From Mycolicibacterium baixiangningiae (GTDB taxonomy: Bacteria > Actinomycetota > Actinomycetes > Mycobacteriales > Mycobacteriaceae): a DNA stretch of 64,000 nt. The translations under genes were made by a program, and so were the position numbers. This document shows, in pieces, positions 26,986 through 35,465 of the stretch. Position 1 is the stretch's first letter; each line of letters starts with the position of its first letter. Location of the stretch: NCBI RefSeq assembly GCF_016313185.1, contig NZ_CP066218.1, positions 434,001 through 498,000 on the forward strand, in the 5' to 3' direction. The notes beneath the pieces are model-generated. The model saw nothing but the letters and a program-made list of their open reading frames with translations, made no database searches and was not told where the DNA came from.

Positions 26986-27747
26986 TCAGACCATGCCGCC
27001 GTTGGCGCGCAGGATCTGGCCGTTGATCCAATGGCCTCCAGGGCTGGCGAGGAATGCAACAACGTGGGCGATGTCTTCCGGAGTTCCGAGGCGTTGCAGC
27101 GGAGGAACTTTCGCCAGTGTGTCGATCTGTTCTTCGGTCTTTCCGTCCAGGAACAGTGACGTGGCGGTGGGGCCGGGGGCGACGGTGTTGACGGTGATGT
27201 CCCTGCCGCGTAACTCGCGCGCCAGGATCATGGTGAAGGCCTCCACGGCGCCCTTGCTCGCTGCGTAGGCTCCGTAGGTGGGAAGTTGCGAGCCGACGAC
27301 GGAGGTCGACATGCCGACGAAAGAGCCGCCGGCTCGTAGGCGACGCGCGGCCTGCTGGGCCATGACAAACGTGCGGCGGATGTTGGTTCGATGCAGCTGA
27401 TCGAGGACATCGAGATCGAGATCGACGATGGGAGACAACACCATCCGACCGGCTGAGTTGACGACGACGTCGACGCCACCGTACTGCGCTTCTGTGCGGT
27501 CGAAGAGCACTGCTACGGCGGCCTCGTCGGCGACATCAGCGGCAACGGCCATGGCCTGACCGCCACGTGCGGTGATCGATTCGACGGTCTCATCAGCCGC
27601 GGCGGTGTCGCCGGCGAAGTTGACGACGACAGCGAAGCCGTCCGCGGCCAGTTTCAGCGATATCGCGCGGCCAATCCCGCGGGAACCACCGGTGACGATC
27701 GCGACGCGTTGCTGCGCTGCGGCTTTTGGTGAGGTTGTGGTTGTCAT
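26986..27747 (-). CDS. Short-chain dehydrogenase/reductase
   Basis: 253 residues, classical SDR. The NAD(P) motif TGGSRGIG is near residue 20, the NSAG motif follows, the catalytic Ser is in GMSTSVVG and the YxxxK pair in YAASKGA. An Asn/Phe pair after strand 2 (VVNFAGD) hints at NADP preference. It reduces or oxidises a carbonyl/alcohol; the substrate cannot be read from sequence. It lies upstream of the DUF1097 gene. Confidence 0.85.
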   Translation of the reverse strand: MTTTTSPKAAAQQRVAIVTGGSRGIGRAISLKLAADGFAVVVNFAGDTAAADETVESITARGGQAMAVAADVADEAAVAVLFDRTEAQYGGVDVVVNSAGRMVLSPIVDLDLDVLDQLHRTNIRRTFVMAQQAARRLRAGGSFVGMSTSVVGSQLPTYGAYAASKGAVEAFTMILARELRGRDITVNTVAPGPTATSLFLDGKTEEQIDTLAKVPPLQRLGTPEDIAHVVAFLASPGGHWINGQILRANGGMV

Positions 27748-28236
27748 GTGATCGATACTCCTGTGCTAAATCGGCGAGTGCCAGGGAGGGCTCCACCCTG
27801 GTTGGCGGGAATAGCGGTGCGTTCTTGGTCAAGGGATTACGAAGAACAGATCGGCGATCAGCGGGGCGATGATGATCATGCTGAGTGTCCAGACGAGGAG
27901 TTTGCGGGAACAGCGGTCGGCTGTCCTCGGGCGGTGCGCCGGCGATGGTGAGGGCACCGACAGTGTCGCGCCAAGGGGGCCTTGTGGTGACAGTCGAAGC
28001 GCGACTAGCTTTCCTCCTCTGGCAGCACAGTATTCGCCAAGTGCGATTGCGACCACGACAGCGCAAACAGGGCACAGCCAGCGGGGGCAACGTAAGCTAG
28101 CGAGTGCCACGCCGGGGGTGGCACGTCGGGCATCCCAACGAATCGCTTGTGTGTTCAACCGGCGGAAACGGCAGTTCGGTTGGTGGCGCGGGGATGGTCC
28201 GCGTAATGGCGACTAGTCAATGTCGAAGGTGTCCTG
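27748..28236. other. Intergenic stretch, possible small minus-strand ORF, nothing convincing
   Basis: 489 bases between the divergent SDR and ThDP-enzyme genes. One minus-strand frame (27829-28158, 109 codons) ends in a hydrophobic TLSMIIIAPLIADLFFVIP but its N-terminal two thirds are Arg/Cys/Pro-rich and unlike coding sequence. It may be the tail of a decayed membrane-protein gene. No RNA gene or clear repeat was found. Confidence 0.3.
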
Positions 28237-29787
28237 ATGCATACGTATGCCGCTGAATTGTTAAGGCTGATTGCTGATTCCGGAGTGCGGACACTGTTTG
28301 CCAACGCTGGCACAACTGAAATTCACTACTTGGCGGCCTTGGAGGGTGAGCCTCGACTTCGGCCAGTGCTCTGTCTGTTCGAGGGAGTTGCGACCGGCGC
28401 CGCCGACGGATGGGCGCGGGTCATGCGTACCCCGGCGGCGACGTTGCTGCACCTGGGCCCGGGTTTAGCCAACGGGCTGGCCAACTTGCACAATGCCCGC
28501 CGCGCCGGGACACCTATGATCAACATCGTTGGCGACCACCCGGATGCACACGCTCGCTTCGACACACCCCTGCAGTCCGACGTACTCGCGTTGGCCCGCT
28601 GGACTCAGGGATGGACGCGGCGCGTCGGCGGCGGCTCGTCCCTCGGTTCGGACGCCGCGGATGCCTTCCGCGCGGCCGTTGAGGGGCAAAGCATTGCGGC
28701 GCTGATTGTTCCGGCCGACATCGCGTGGTCGGCAGTGCGTGACGCGGAAGGCGAGACCCCCCAGATTGCAGCCGCGTCGGCGGCACCAGCCGCCGACCGC
28801 GTGCATCACGCCGCGGGGCTACTCGCCGCCGGACCCCGGACGGCCATCGTCGTCGGTCGGCCAGCCCGCGACGAGGCAGCACTTCGCGCCGCGCACCGGA
28901 TCCACGTTGCGACAGGCGCTGTGGTCCTCGTCGACACATTCCCCGCTCACATCGTGCAGGGCCGCGGCATTCCGTCATTCGAACGACTCGGCTATTTTCC
29001 GGCCGACTCGGCACGCCAGCTTGAGGGAGTCGATCAGGTGATCTTGGTTGGCGCCCGCATACCCGCCACGTTCTTCGCCTACCCGGGCGAACCGAGCCTG
29101 CCCCTGCGGCTCGACCGACTGCACCGGCTCGCGGGCGTGGAGGAAGATGGCACGGCCGCGCTCGAATCGCTGGCCGCCCTTGTCGCCTCCGAGGCGTCCG
29201 ACGAGGTCGAGTACGTACCGCTACCTGAGGAAGAACGTGCAGCGCTCAATCCCCACAACTGGGCGCCTGTGGTCGCACGGCTGCTGCCACAGGGCGCCAT
29301 CGTTTCTGACGAGGCTGTGACCATGGCTGGTGCGTTCGCCAACATTGCTCCCGCCGCGGCGCGCCACGACGCGCTCGGATTGTCTGGCCTGGCGATCGGT
29401 CAGGGTCTGCCGGTGGCCCTGGGGGCAGCACTCGCCGCCCCGGATCGCCCGGTTGTTGCACTGCAGGCCGATGGCAGCGCCATGTTCACCCTCACGGCAC
29501 TGTGGACGATGGCCCGCGAGCGCGTCAATGTCACGATCGTGATCCGCGACAACGCCGGGTACGCCTCGATCGATCGTGAGACGGCCCGAATCGGCGGACT
29601 CCAATCTCGGAGTCGAGCCCTGACGGAGTTCAGTGAGCCATCCATCGACTTCGTCGCCATCGCCACCGGTATGGGCGTTCCCGCGACACGCGCCGACACG
29701 ACAAGCGATCTCGGCCGGCAGTTCGAGGCCGCCCTCCGATCACCTGGACCGCATCTCATCCACGCGAAGATCGCTGGACCCAGCTGA
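28237..29787 (+). CDS. Thiamin-diphosphate enzyme of the acetolactate synthase / benzoylformate decarboxylase family
   Basis: 516 residues. The N-terminal Pyr domain holds the cofactor-activating Glu in CLFEGVATGAADGWAR. The C-terminal PP domain has LQADGSAMFTLTALW and IRDNAGYASI in place of the usual GDGS...NN, i.e. GDG has become ADG and the Asn pair Asp-Asn. The middle domain is shortened and Ala-rich. Enzymes of this group decarboxylate or ligate 2-oxo acids; it is not the biosynthetic IlvB, which is longer. No FAD-binding signature stands out. It sits in the accessory block and its substrate is unknown. Confidence 0.75.
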   Translation: MHTYAAELLRLIADSGVRTLFANAGTTEIHYLAALEGEPRLRPVLCLFEGVATGAADGWARVMRTPAATLLHLGPGLANGLANLHNARRAGTPMINIVGDHPDAHARFDTPLQSDVLALARWTQGWTRRVGGGSSLGSDAADAFRAAVEGQSIAALIVPADIAWSAVRDAEGETPQIAAASAAPAADRVHHAAGLLAAGPRTAIVVGRPARDEAALRAAHRIHVATGAVVLVDTFPAHIVQGRGIPSFERLGYFPADSARQLEGVDQVILVGARIPATFFAYPGEPSLPLRLDRLHRLAGVEEDGTAALESLAALVASEASDEVEYVPLPEEERAALNPHNWAPVVARLLPQGAIVSDEAVTMAGAFANIAPAAARHDALGLSGLAIGQGLPVALGAALAAPDRPVVALQADGSAMFTLTALWTMARERVNVTIVIRDNAGYASIDRETARIGGLQSRSRALTEFSEPSIDFVAIATGMGVPATRADTTSDLGRQFEAALRSPGPHLIHAKIAGPS

Positions 29788-29929
29788 ACAAGTGGCGTGC
29801 GCCGACGACATGTTCAGCGACGTAGTTGGGCGCACGGAACGGGCATCAGGGGTCGGACGGGAGCCGCATCCTTGTGGCGCACGAGCCGGTAGAGCAGATC
29901 GGCGCCGGTGCCCAGGAGTACCCAAGCCG

Positions 29930-30150
29930 GATGCGGTTCCGTCCGCCCGGTCAGCGTGGCGAGGCCACCGAGGGCGCCGACGTCGGTCAGCGCGACCTCG
30001 CGGGTGCTGCGGGTGAACAGGGCGCACACCGACGAGGTGTTCGAGCTGCTTGATCGCAGTCGATAACGCGGGCTGGCGATGAACAGCCGCTCGGCGGTGC
30101 GGTGGTAGTTCAGTTCCGTGCGATCACAGCGCTGCCGTCCCATGGAACCT
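29930..30150 (-). pseudogene. LysR-family regulator relic
   Basis: Minus-strand reading gives ELNYHRTAERLFIASP, then after a one-base shift ALSTAIKQLEHLVG, then after another shift LFTRSTREVALTDVGAL. Put together these are the complete helix-turn-helix and wing of a LysR regulator. The start codon region and nearly all of the effector domain are absent. It probably once controlled a neighbouring gene such as the ThDP enzyme. Confidence 0.65.
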
Positions 30151-30195
30151 AGCAAGAACGATGCACATACCTGACCCGAAAGCATCTGTAGCTCC

Positions 30196-30504
30196 TCAAC
30201 CCGTCATCGCCGACCCCGGTACCGACAGGCACACCAGGAACAGCGTGAACAGGAACCATCCCGCGCCGTGCCAGATCGGCCACGTGCCACGTGCTTTCCA
30301 GACGCGGTAGGTCTGGATGAACGCGCCGACCCCGCCGGCGAACAGCACCACCGGGACGAGCACCGCCGCGATGACGGAATGGTCGGCGGGTATCGCATAG
30401 AACGCGAAGCACACAGCCGCCACCGCGACTACCGCGACGACGTAGGTGACGGCGGCGCGGAAAGCCTGCGGATCGCGCCAGCGCTTCTCGACGTCGTCGG
30501 TCAT
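30196..30504 (-). CDS. Small membrane protein of unknown function
   Basis: 102 residues from the ATG at 30504 (MTDDVEKRWRDPQAF); an upstream in-frame ATG at 30579 would include sequence that forms a hairpin. Three hydrophobic helices are seen: AVTYVVAVVAVAAVCFAFYA, VIAAVLVPVVLFAGGVGAFI and GWFLFTLFLVCLSV. The segment between the last two holds Trp-rich WKARGTWPIWHGAGW. No named family is recognised. Confidence 0.6.
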   Translation of the reverse strand: MTDDVEKRWRDPQAFRAAVTYVVAVVAVAAVCFAFYAIPADHSVIAAVLVPVVLFAGGVGAFIQTYRVWKARGTWPIWHGAGWFLFTLFLVCLSVPGSAMTG

Positions 30505-30867
30505 GGGCACCGGTTTCCCGGGGAGCACCCGGGGGAAACTGTCGAGACGGCACTCGTGAAATTCGAGCCGCATGTACACACTGCGGGCCTGAGCACTCGA
30601 CGGCCCCCGTGGCCTGCGTAAGGATTTCGTTCAGATCCGGATTGTCGAGATGACACTTTTGCTTGTGTAGGAGAGCATGGAGACCGCTACGGTCCGAGCC
30701 GGCCACCCCAAACTGAGAGCCACTCTTGACCTTTGGTCTTTGGCGATGGCCGAGCAACACGCGCCGTGACTCTCGCACGCGACCCGTCTCGTTCGGGGCG
30801 ATGACGCCCGAAGCGGGGTGAATCGCGACCGGGTGGCGCGAAGTCCCGCACCCTCATAAAGGAGTCC
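30505..30867. other. Intergenic stretch with a start-proximal inverted repeat
   Basis: 363 bases between divergent small genes. At 30513-30539 GTTTCCC and GGGAAAC are inverted repeats, and the intervening GGGG/CCC also pairs, giving a roughly 10-bp stem with a bulge starting 9 bases before the ATG at 30504. The remainder holds no recognisable gene or RNA; the plus-strand ribosome site for the next gene is at 30858-30864. Confidence 0.4.
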
Positions 30868-31101
30868 ATGTTGACTGAAGCGCAGTTGCAGCAGGTCCGC
30901 ATACAGTGTCTGCGCTGTAGTGCGTCGCGTACCTTCAACCCTCCCTCCATGGCGAGTGCTGCGGTCGTCAAGAACAACATCAACGAGCTACTTGTCGACT
31001 TCGGTTGGTTTCCGACAACTCAGGGCGCTCTGTGCCCCATCCATGCCCGGCCCTTTCGCGAGATCGTGGACACCCGACGGAGGTCGCGCCATCGGGGGTG
31101 A
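30868..31101 (+). CDS. Small protein with CxxC motif, unknown
   Basis: 77 residues with a good AAAGGAG site 4 bases before the ATG. It contains CLRC (residues 14-17) and a later LCPIH, so a Cys/His metal site is possible. The middle (VVKNNINELLVDFGWFP) looks like a normal folded segment and the tail is Arg-rich. I do not recognise the family. Confidence 0.5.
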   Translation: MLTEAQLQQVRIQCLRCSASRTFNPPSMASAAVVKNNINELLVDFGWFPTTQGALCPIHARPFREIVDTRRRSRHRG

Positions 31102-31232
31102 CCCGACCGCCAAAGGCGGTTATCACCAAGTGGAGACCTGTCCGCGGTGGTCGCGAAGTTCGCCAAAGTGGTTGGCGTACAGCATGGATAGCGAACTGAC
31201 ATCCACTAGCGCCTTCATGACCACCTCGGAGC

Positions 31233-31526
31233 TCATTCCACCTCGGCGCCGTACACGGTTGCGAAAACGAGCAGCGTTATCAGCAGTGCCAGCACGCCGA
31301 GGCTGCCGCCGTTCACCGCGTCGCGCCCGTTGGTGGCGTGCCCTTGGTCAGCGCGGTTGAAACCGATGAGACCGGCGATAACAGCCGCGATTGCGGCCGG
31401 AATGGCGACGAAATCGCCTAGGACCGGGACGAACACGAACGTGATTGCGACTATGCCGAGAGTCAGGGCAGTGCGTCCCGCACCGTTACGCGGTGGTGGT
31501 GTCGGAACGCTCGAGTCCGTCGTCAA
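31233..31526 (-). CDS. Small two-helix/three-helix membrane protein (DUF4190-like)
   Basis: 97 residues. A Pro-rich cytosolic start (PTPPPRNGAGRT) is followed by ALTLGIVAITFVFVPVLGDF and IPAAIAAVIAGLIGF, then a polar loop and a last helix (LGVLALLITLLVFATV). The pattern resembles DUF4190-type proteins common in actinobacteria. The function is unknown. Confidence 0.55.
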   Translation of the reverse strand: MTTDSSVPTPPPRNGAGRTALTLGIVAITFVFVPVLGDFVAIPAAIAAVIAGLIGFNRADQGHATNGRDAVNGGSLGVLALLITLLVFATVYGAEVE

Positions 31527-31850
31527 AACTGTTCACGTTCAGGGGCCTCGCGTCGAGTCGAGGCGACATGGAGGAGGTGCAAGAGGTCTCCCACTAGAGA
31601 GATGGCACGGTGTGAGATGAGGCTACCTACACAGAGGCACCTGGTCACGTGTCGCTACCCGCGACGACACGGGGCGGGAGCATCCGCGGCGATTATGCCG
31701 ATACGCGCATAGATTTCGTCAAGACGCTCGCTATCGGCGATGTCCATCCGCTGAGATTGGTGTCATGAGCCCTGTGTTGCTAGCGCTGCGTGGCGTCGGC
31801 GTCGATTCCAGTGATCCGGTCAGCGTGTCGTCTCAACCGACAGAAGACGG
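31527..31850. other. Leader region upstream of kup
   Basis: 324 bases. A short stem-loop is possible at 31648-31671 (CGTGTCG with CGACACG). I looked for a c-di-AMP (ydaO-type) riboswitch, known before some actinobacterial potassium-transport genes, and did not see its conserved segments. No gene is visible. Confidence 0.4.
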
Positions 31851-33800
31851 GTGTCTGTGAACACTCGATCAGTCGGTGAGGTGACGGCGACCTCCGGTCG
31901 GACGACGGCTCACCCGTTGCGGTTGGCGATCATCGTCGGCGCTCTCGGGGTGGTATTCGGCGATATCGGCACCAGCCCTATCTACACCATCCAGACCGTG
32001 TTCAACCCCGCCGATCCCCACCCGGTGCCGTTGAACGAAGCCAACGTCTACGGTGTGATCTCACTGATCTTCTGGTCGGTGATGGCGATCGTCACCCTCA
32101 CCTATGTCACGTTGGTCATGCGCGCCGACAACCACGGCGAGGGCGGCATCATGGCCCTGATCACCCTCCTGCGGCGCGGCGCCAGCCCCCGCGGGCATCG
32201 CACCGCGATGATTCTGGCCGCGCTCGGCCTGTTCGGCGCGGCGCTATTCTTCGGCGACTCGATGATCACCCCGGCCATCTCGGTGCTTTCAGCGGTCGAA
32301 GGCCTCAAGACCATCGAGCCTGGACTCGAGACCTGGATCGTGCCGATAACCGCCGTCATCATCGTCGCGCTGTTCACTGTGCAACGGCACGGAACCGCCC
32401 TCGTCGGCAAATTCTTCGGGCCCGTGATGATCGCCTGGTTCGCCGCGATCGGCGCGTGTGGCGTGGGCGGAATCCTTACCAACCCCGGGATCCTTGCCGC
32501 GATATCACCGACGTACGCAATCGCGTTCATGACCAACCACTTCCACATCGCCTTCTTCGCGTTGGCGGCCATCGTCCTGGCGGTGACCGGCGCCGAAGCC
32601 CTTTACGCCGACATGGGCCATTTCGGTCGCCGCGCCATCACCGTCGGATGGCTGGGGTTGGTGCTGCCCGCCTGCACATTGAGCTACTTCGGACAGGGTG
32701 CGCTGCTGCTGACCGACCACGATGCCCGCAGCGCACCGTTCTTCCTGCTCACTCCGGAATGGGCACGAATCCCCATGGTCGCGCTGGCAACAGCAGCCAC
32801 GGTGATCGCCTCGCAGGCCGTGATCACCGGTGCCTTCTCGGTGGTCTCGCAAGCTGTGCAGCTCGGTTATCTTCCCCGACTGCGCATCACGCACACCTCA
32901 GCCTCCACGATCGGACAGATCTACGTACCATGGATCAACTGGGTGCTCATGGTGTCGGTGCTGACGCTCGTGTTCGCCTTCGAAACCTCGGCCGCCCTGG
33001 CCTACGCATTCGGCATGGCGGTAATCGGCACCATCACCATCACCACCCTGCTGTTCCTGTATTACGCACGACAGCAATGGAAGTGGCCACTGTGGGCGAT
33101 GCTCGCAGGTGGTGCGGTGCTGTTGACGGTCGACCTGTTGTTCCTGACCGCGAATCTGACCAAACTCGTGCACGGCGCCTGGCTCCCGCTCGTCATCGCC
33201 GTCGTGGCATTCACAGTGATGACCACCTGGCAGCGAGGCCGGCATCTGGTGACCACCGCGCGTCGTAAGATCGAAGGGCCGCTGCGGCCGTTCATCGACG
33301 ACCTGGGCCGGCAACGCCCAGGTCCGGTCCGCCTCCCGGGCACCGCGGTATTCCTCAACCGCGGTGATGACACCACTCCGCTGGCGATGCGGGCAAATGT
33401 CGAACACAACCATGTCCTCCACGCACACGTCGTCATCGTCGCTGTCGAGACCATGCCGGTACCCAGGGTGCCCGACGCACAGCGGGTGACGGTGGACAAC
33501 CTCGGCTACCGAGACGACGGCGTCCTCCATGTCACGGTGAACACCGGCTACATGCAGCGCCCCGACATCCCCGCCGCGCTGACGCTCGTGCCCGACGATG
33601 CCGCCGAGGGTGGGATCGACTTGGGCGCCGCATCCTACTTCCTGTCACACGTGGAACTCATTCCCGACGGCGACGGCGACATGGGGGCGTGGCGTAAACG
33701 ACTGTTCGTCGCGACGTCGCTGATGACAGCGGATGTGGCGGGATACTTCAACCTGCCACCAGAGCGCACCGTCATCGTCGGCTCGCGGTTGCACTTCTGA
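31851..33800 (+). CDS. kup: Kup-family potassium uptake permease
   Basis: 649 residues, GTG start (a second GTG at 31857 is possible). Twelve predicted membrane helices fill residues 20-440, followed by a cytosolic C-terminal domain. The family signature GALGVVFGDIGTSPIYTIQT at the first helix, then FGDSMITPAISVLSAVEGL and GAEALYADMGHFG are diagnostic of Kup/HAK transporters, which import K+ with H+. It appears monocistronic, inside the accessory block. Confidence 0.93.
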   Translation: MSVNTRSVGEVTATSGRTTAHPLRLAIIVGALGVVFGDIGTSPIYTIQTVFNPADPHPVPLNEANVYGVISLIFWSVMAIVTLTYVTLVMRADNHGEGGIMALITLLRRGASPRGHRTAMILAALGLFGAALFFGDSMITPAISVLSAVEGLKTIEPGLETWIVPITAVIIVALFTVQRHGTALVGKFFGPVMIAWFAAIGACGVGGILTNPGILAAISPTYAIAFMTNHFHIAFFALAAIVLAVTGAEALYADMGHFGRRAITVGWLGLVLPACTLSYFGQGALLLTDHDARSAPFFLLTPEWARIPMVALATAATVIASQAVITGAFSVVSQAVQLGYLPRLRITHTSASTIGQIYVPWINWVLMVSVLTLVFAFETSAALAYAFGMAVIGTITITTLLFLYYARQQWKWPLWAMLAGGAVLLTVDLLFLTANLTKLVHGAWLPLVIAVVAFTVMTTWQRGRHLVTTARRKIEGPLRPFIDDLGRQRPGPVRLPGTAVFLNRGDDTTPLAMRANVEHNHVLHAHVVIVAVETMPVPRVPDAQRVTVDNLGYRDDGVLHVTVNTGYMQRPDIPAALTLVPDDAAEGGIDLGAASYFLSHVELIPDGDGDMGAWRKRLFVATSLMTADVAGYFNLPPERTVIVGSRLHF

Positions 33801-33821
33801 GTCGGCACCCGCTGTGTCACT

Positions 33822-34343
33822 TCAGTCCTGCTGAGATGCGGTCCGAGGGTTGCGAGGTGGGCCGGACTCCGGTGCCATGGCGTCGTAGACGTGCCACCAG
33901 AGCATCTCGTACTCCACTGCGGACAGCTCACCGCGGCTGTGGTGGACGTGGGCGGCGAGCAGCGTTGTCGCGAACAACCGCAGCCGGCGTTGATCTTTCG
34001 CCGAGTCGGGATCGGCCCCCGCGGCGAACACGCAGGCCGTCAGGGTGCGCACCCGGCCCCGAGTGGCTGCGGCCATCACAAAGGCGGTAGCGCCCGCGGC
34101 GGAACAGACGCCGACGGCGGCGGCGATAGCGTGCCACGGAGCCATCACGTGGAACAGGCACACCTGCAGTGCGAACCACAGCGGTCCACCCCAGATGGCG
34201 AATCCGCGCCATAGTCGTAGCCACCGCCGGTCCGTCTTCGTGATGCCTGGCGGATAGACGATCAATTGTCGCTGGGTGGCGCCGTAGCGCAAGGGTGTGG
34301 AAATGACTGCACCCCAGGGAAAGTGGCCGTCGAGAAGCGTCAT
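33822..34343 (-). CDS. DUF6611-like membrane protein
   Basis: 173 residues from the ATG at 34343 (MTLLDGHFPWG); the frame is open further upstream to 34388. The opening, a YPPGITKTDRRWLRLWRGFA block, two hydrophobic helices (WFALQVCLFHVMAPWHAIAA and the following segment), then LLAAHVHHSRGELSAVEYEMLWWHVYD resemble a small mycobacterial family I know as DUF6611. The function is unknown. It converges on kup with 21 bases between stops. Confidence 0.6.
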   Translation of the reverse strand: MTLLDGHFPWGAVISTPLRYGATQRQLIVYPPGITKTDRRWLRLWRGFAIWGGPLWFALQVCLFHVMAPWHAIAAAVGVCSAAGATAFVMAAATRGRVRTLTACVFAAGADPDSAKDQRRLRLFATTLLAAHVHHSRGELSAVEYEMLWWHVYDAMAPESGPPRNPRTASQQD

Positions 34344-34536
34344 CGATTGCCGTCGCCACGTCCTGCGGAGAGATGCCACTGTACCCACAGCAGTCAGGTC
34401 TACCGGTCCGCGGACTCAATCCACCGGGTTCATACGCCTTCTTGATGGCGGGTAGCCACAATTTTGCGAGTTCTTTTCCACGCCCGGGACGTTCGCACCC
34501 CGGGCGTGCGATCCACCACCTGGGTACAGCGGTGGC

Positions 34537-35211
34537 TCACACAGCGGTCAAGGCCGCCAGTGTCACGGCTGGGCGGGTCAGCTGCCAGTGCTGACACTCG
34601 TCCCGTACCGCTTGATCGACAGCGCCGACGATTCTGCTCGCGTGCGAGGCGTCAGGAGCCAGCCACAACTGTGTCGACCCGCCGCTGAGGGCGATCCGTT
34701 TGACGGTCGACCCGCAGGCTTTCAGAACCGCCGAACGGCCTATCAGACGCTGCGCTGCACAGGCCCATTCGGCAGCGCTCTCAGGATCGGTGACCTCGGT
34801 GTGCAAGCCGATGACCTTCAGGCGCTTGTCGCCCAGCATGAGCGGCGCCTGGTCGTCAAGGTAGAGGTACCTCGTGCTGGGTGCGCTTTCGGCGATCCGA
34901 GCCATGTGTTGTGGTGTGCTGACGACGAATCGGGAGACGCCGAGTGCCACGGCGCGGCGGAGGGCAGTCGTGGCCGTCCCGCACCGGTACACCACTTGGA
35001 CGGCCCGGATGTTGTGGTACTGCACCAGGTCGAGGTCGTGGTCGTCTCGTGCGGTGACCGAGACACTACGGGAGCGAACCCAGCCCGCCAGCTCCCGATC
35101 GGTCAGCGCGGCAGCGGGGACGCTGCAACCGGCGTTGACGAAGGCTCGTGGTGTCAGCGCGCGGGAGGTCGGTGATGGAGGTTCCTCATCGGTCTGCAAA
35201 GCAAGTGTCAT
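34537..35211 (-). CDS. LysA-barrel-like protein without PLP lysine (paralogue A)
   Basis: 224 residues. The order of segments follows the alanine-racemase-like barrel of the adjacent LysA homologue: RAVQVVYRCGTATTALRRAV then LGVSRFVVSTPQHMARIAE matches its GNAKSFDDLRGAV/AGVGRIVIDSLTEIDHLSRIA, and LKVIGLHTEVTDPESAAEWA matches LVALHCHIGSQVTDPALYGE. The YAGKA lysine segment and the whole C-terminal beta domain with CExGD are absent, so decarboxylase activity is not expected. It is clearly paralogous to the protein at 37.4 kb (shared WVRxxxVSV, GVSRFVV, RLxVIGLHxEV, WxLxRP). It is divergent from the LysA gene. Homology to the barrel is my inference from motif order. Confidence 0.7.
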   Translation of the reverse strand: MTLALQTDEEPPSPTSRALTPRAFVNAGCSVPAAALTDRELAGWVRSRSVSVTARDDHDLDLVQYHNIRAVQVVYRCGTATTALRRAVALGVSRFVVSTPQHMARIAESAPSTRYLYLDDQAPLMLGDKRLKVIGLHTEVTDPESAAEWACAAQRLIGRSAVLKACGSTVKRIALSGGSTQLWLAPDASHASRIVGAVDQAVRDECQHWQLTRPAVTLAALTAV

Positions 35212-35465
35212 GCGTTCAGGTGTACGGGAAAAGTGGCGCGCTGACCGGGTCCATACGTACCCCCTACATCGTCGGGGTGAATCTTTGCGCGATGTTGATG
35301 GGCACGCCCGTTCGGACGGCCTCCGACAGAAGCGGATCGAGCCGCCAATCCGGAGACGTCTCCACCGCGACAGACCGGTGGCAATGCGTCAAAATGCGGA
35401 CCATCACCGTCAACGTGGCGTCAAGACAGTGGGTTTCGCGCCTCACTGCCCGCAAGGTGAGGAGT

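Noticed and set aside
31527..31850. Possible c-di-AMP riboswitch before kup
   Set aside because: Conserved ydaO-type segments were not found; only a small stem-loop is present.
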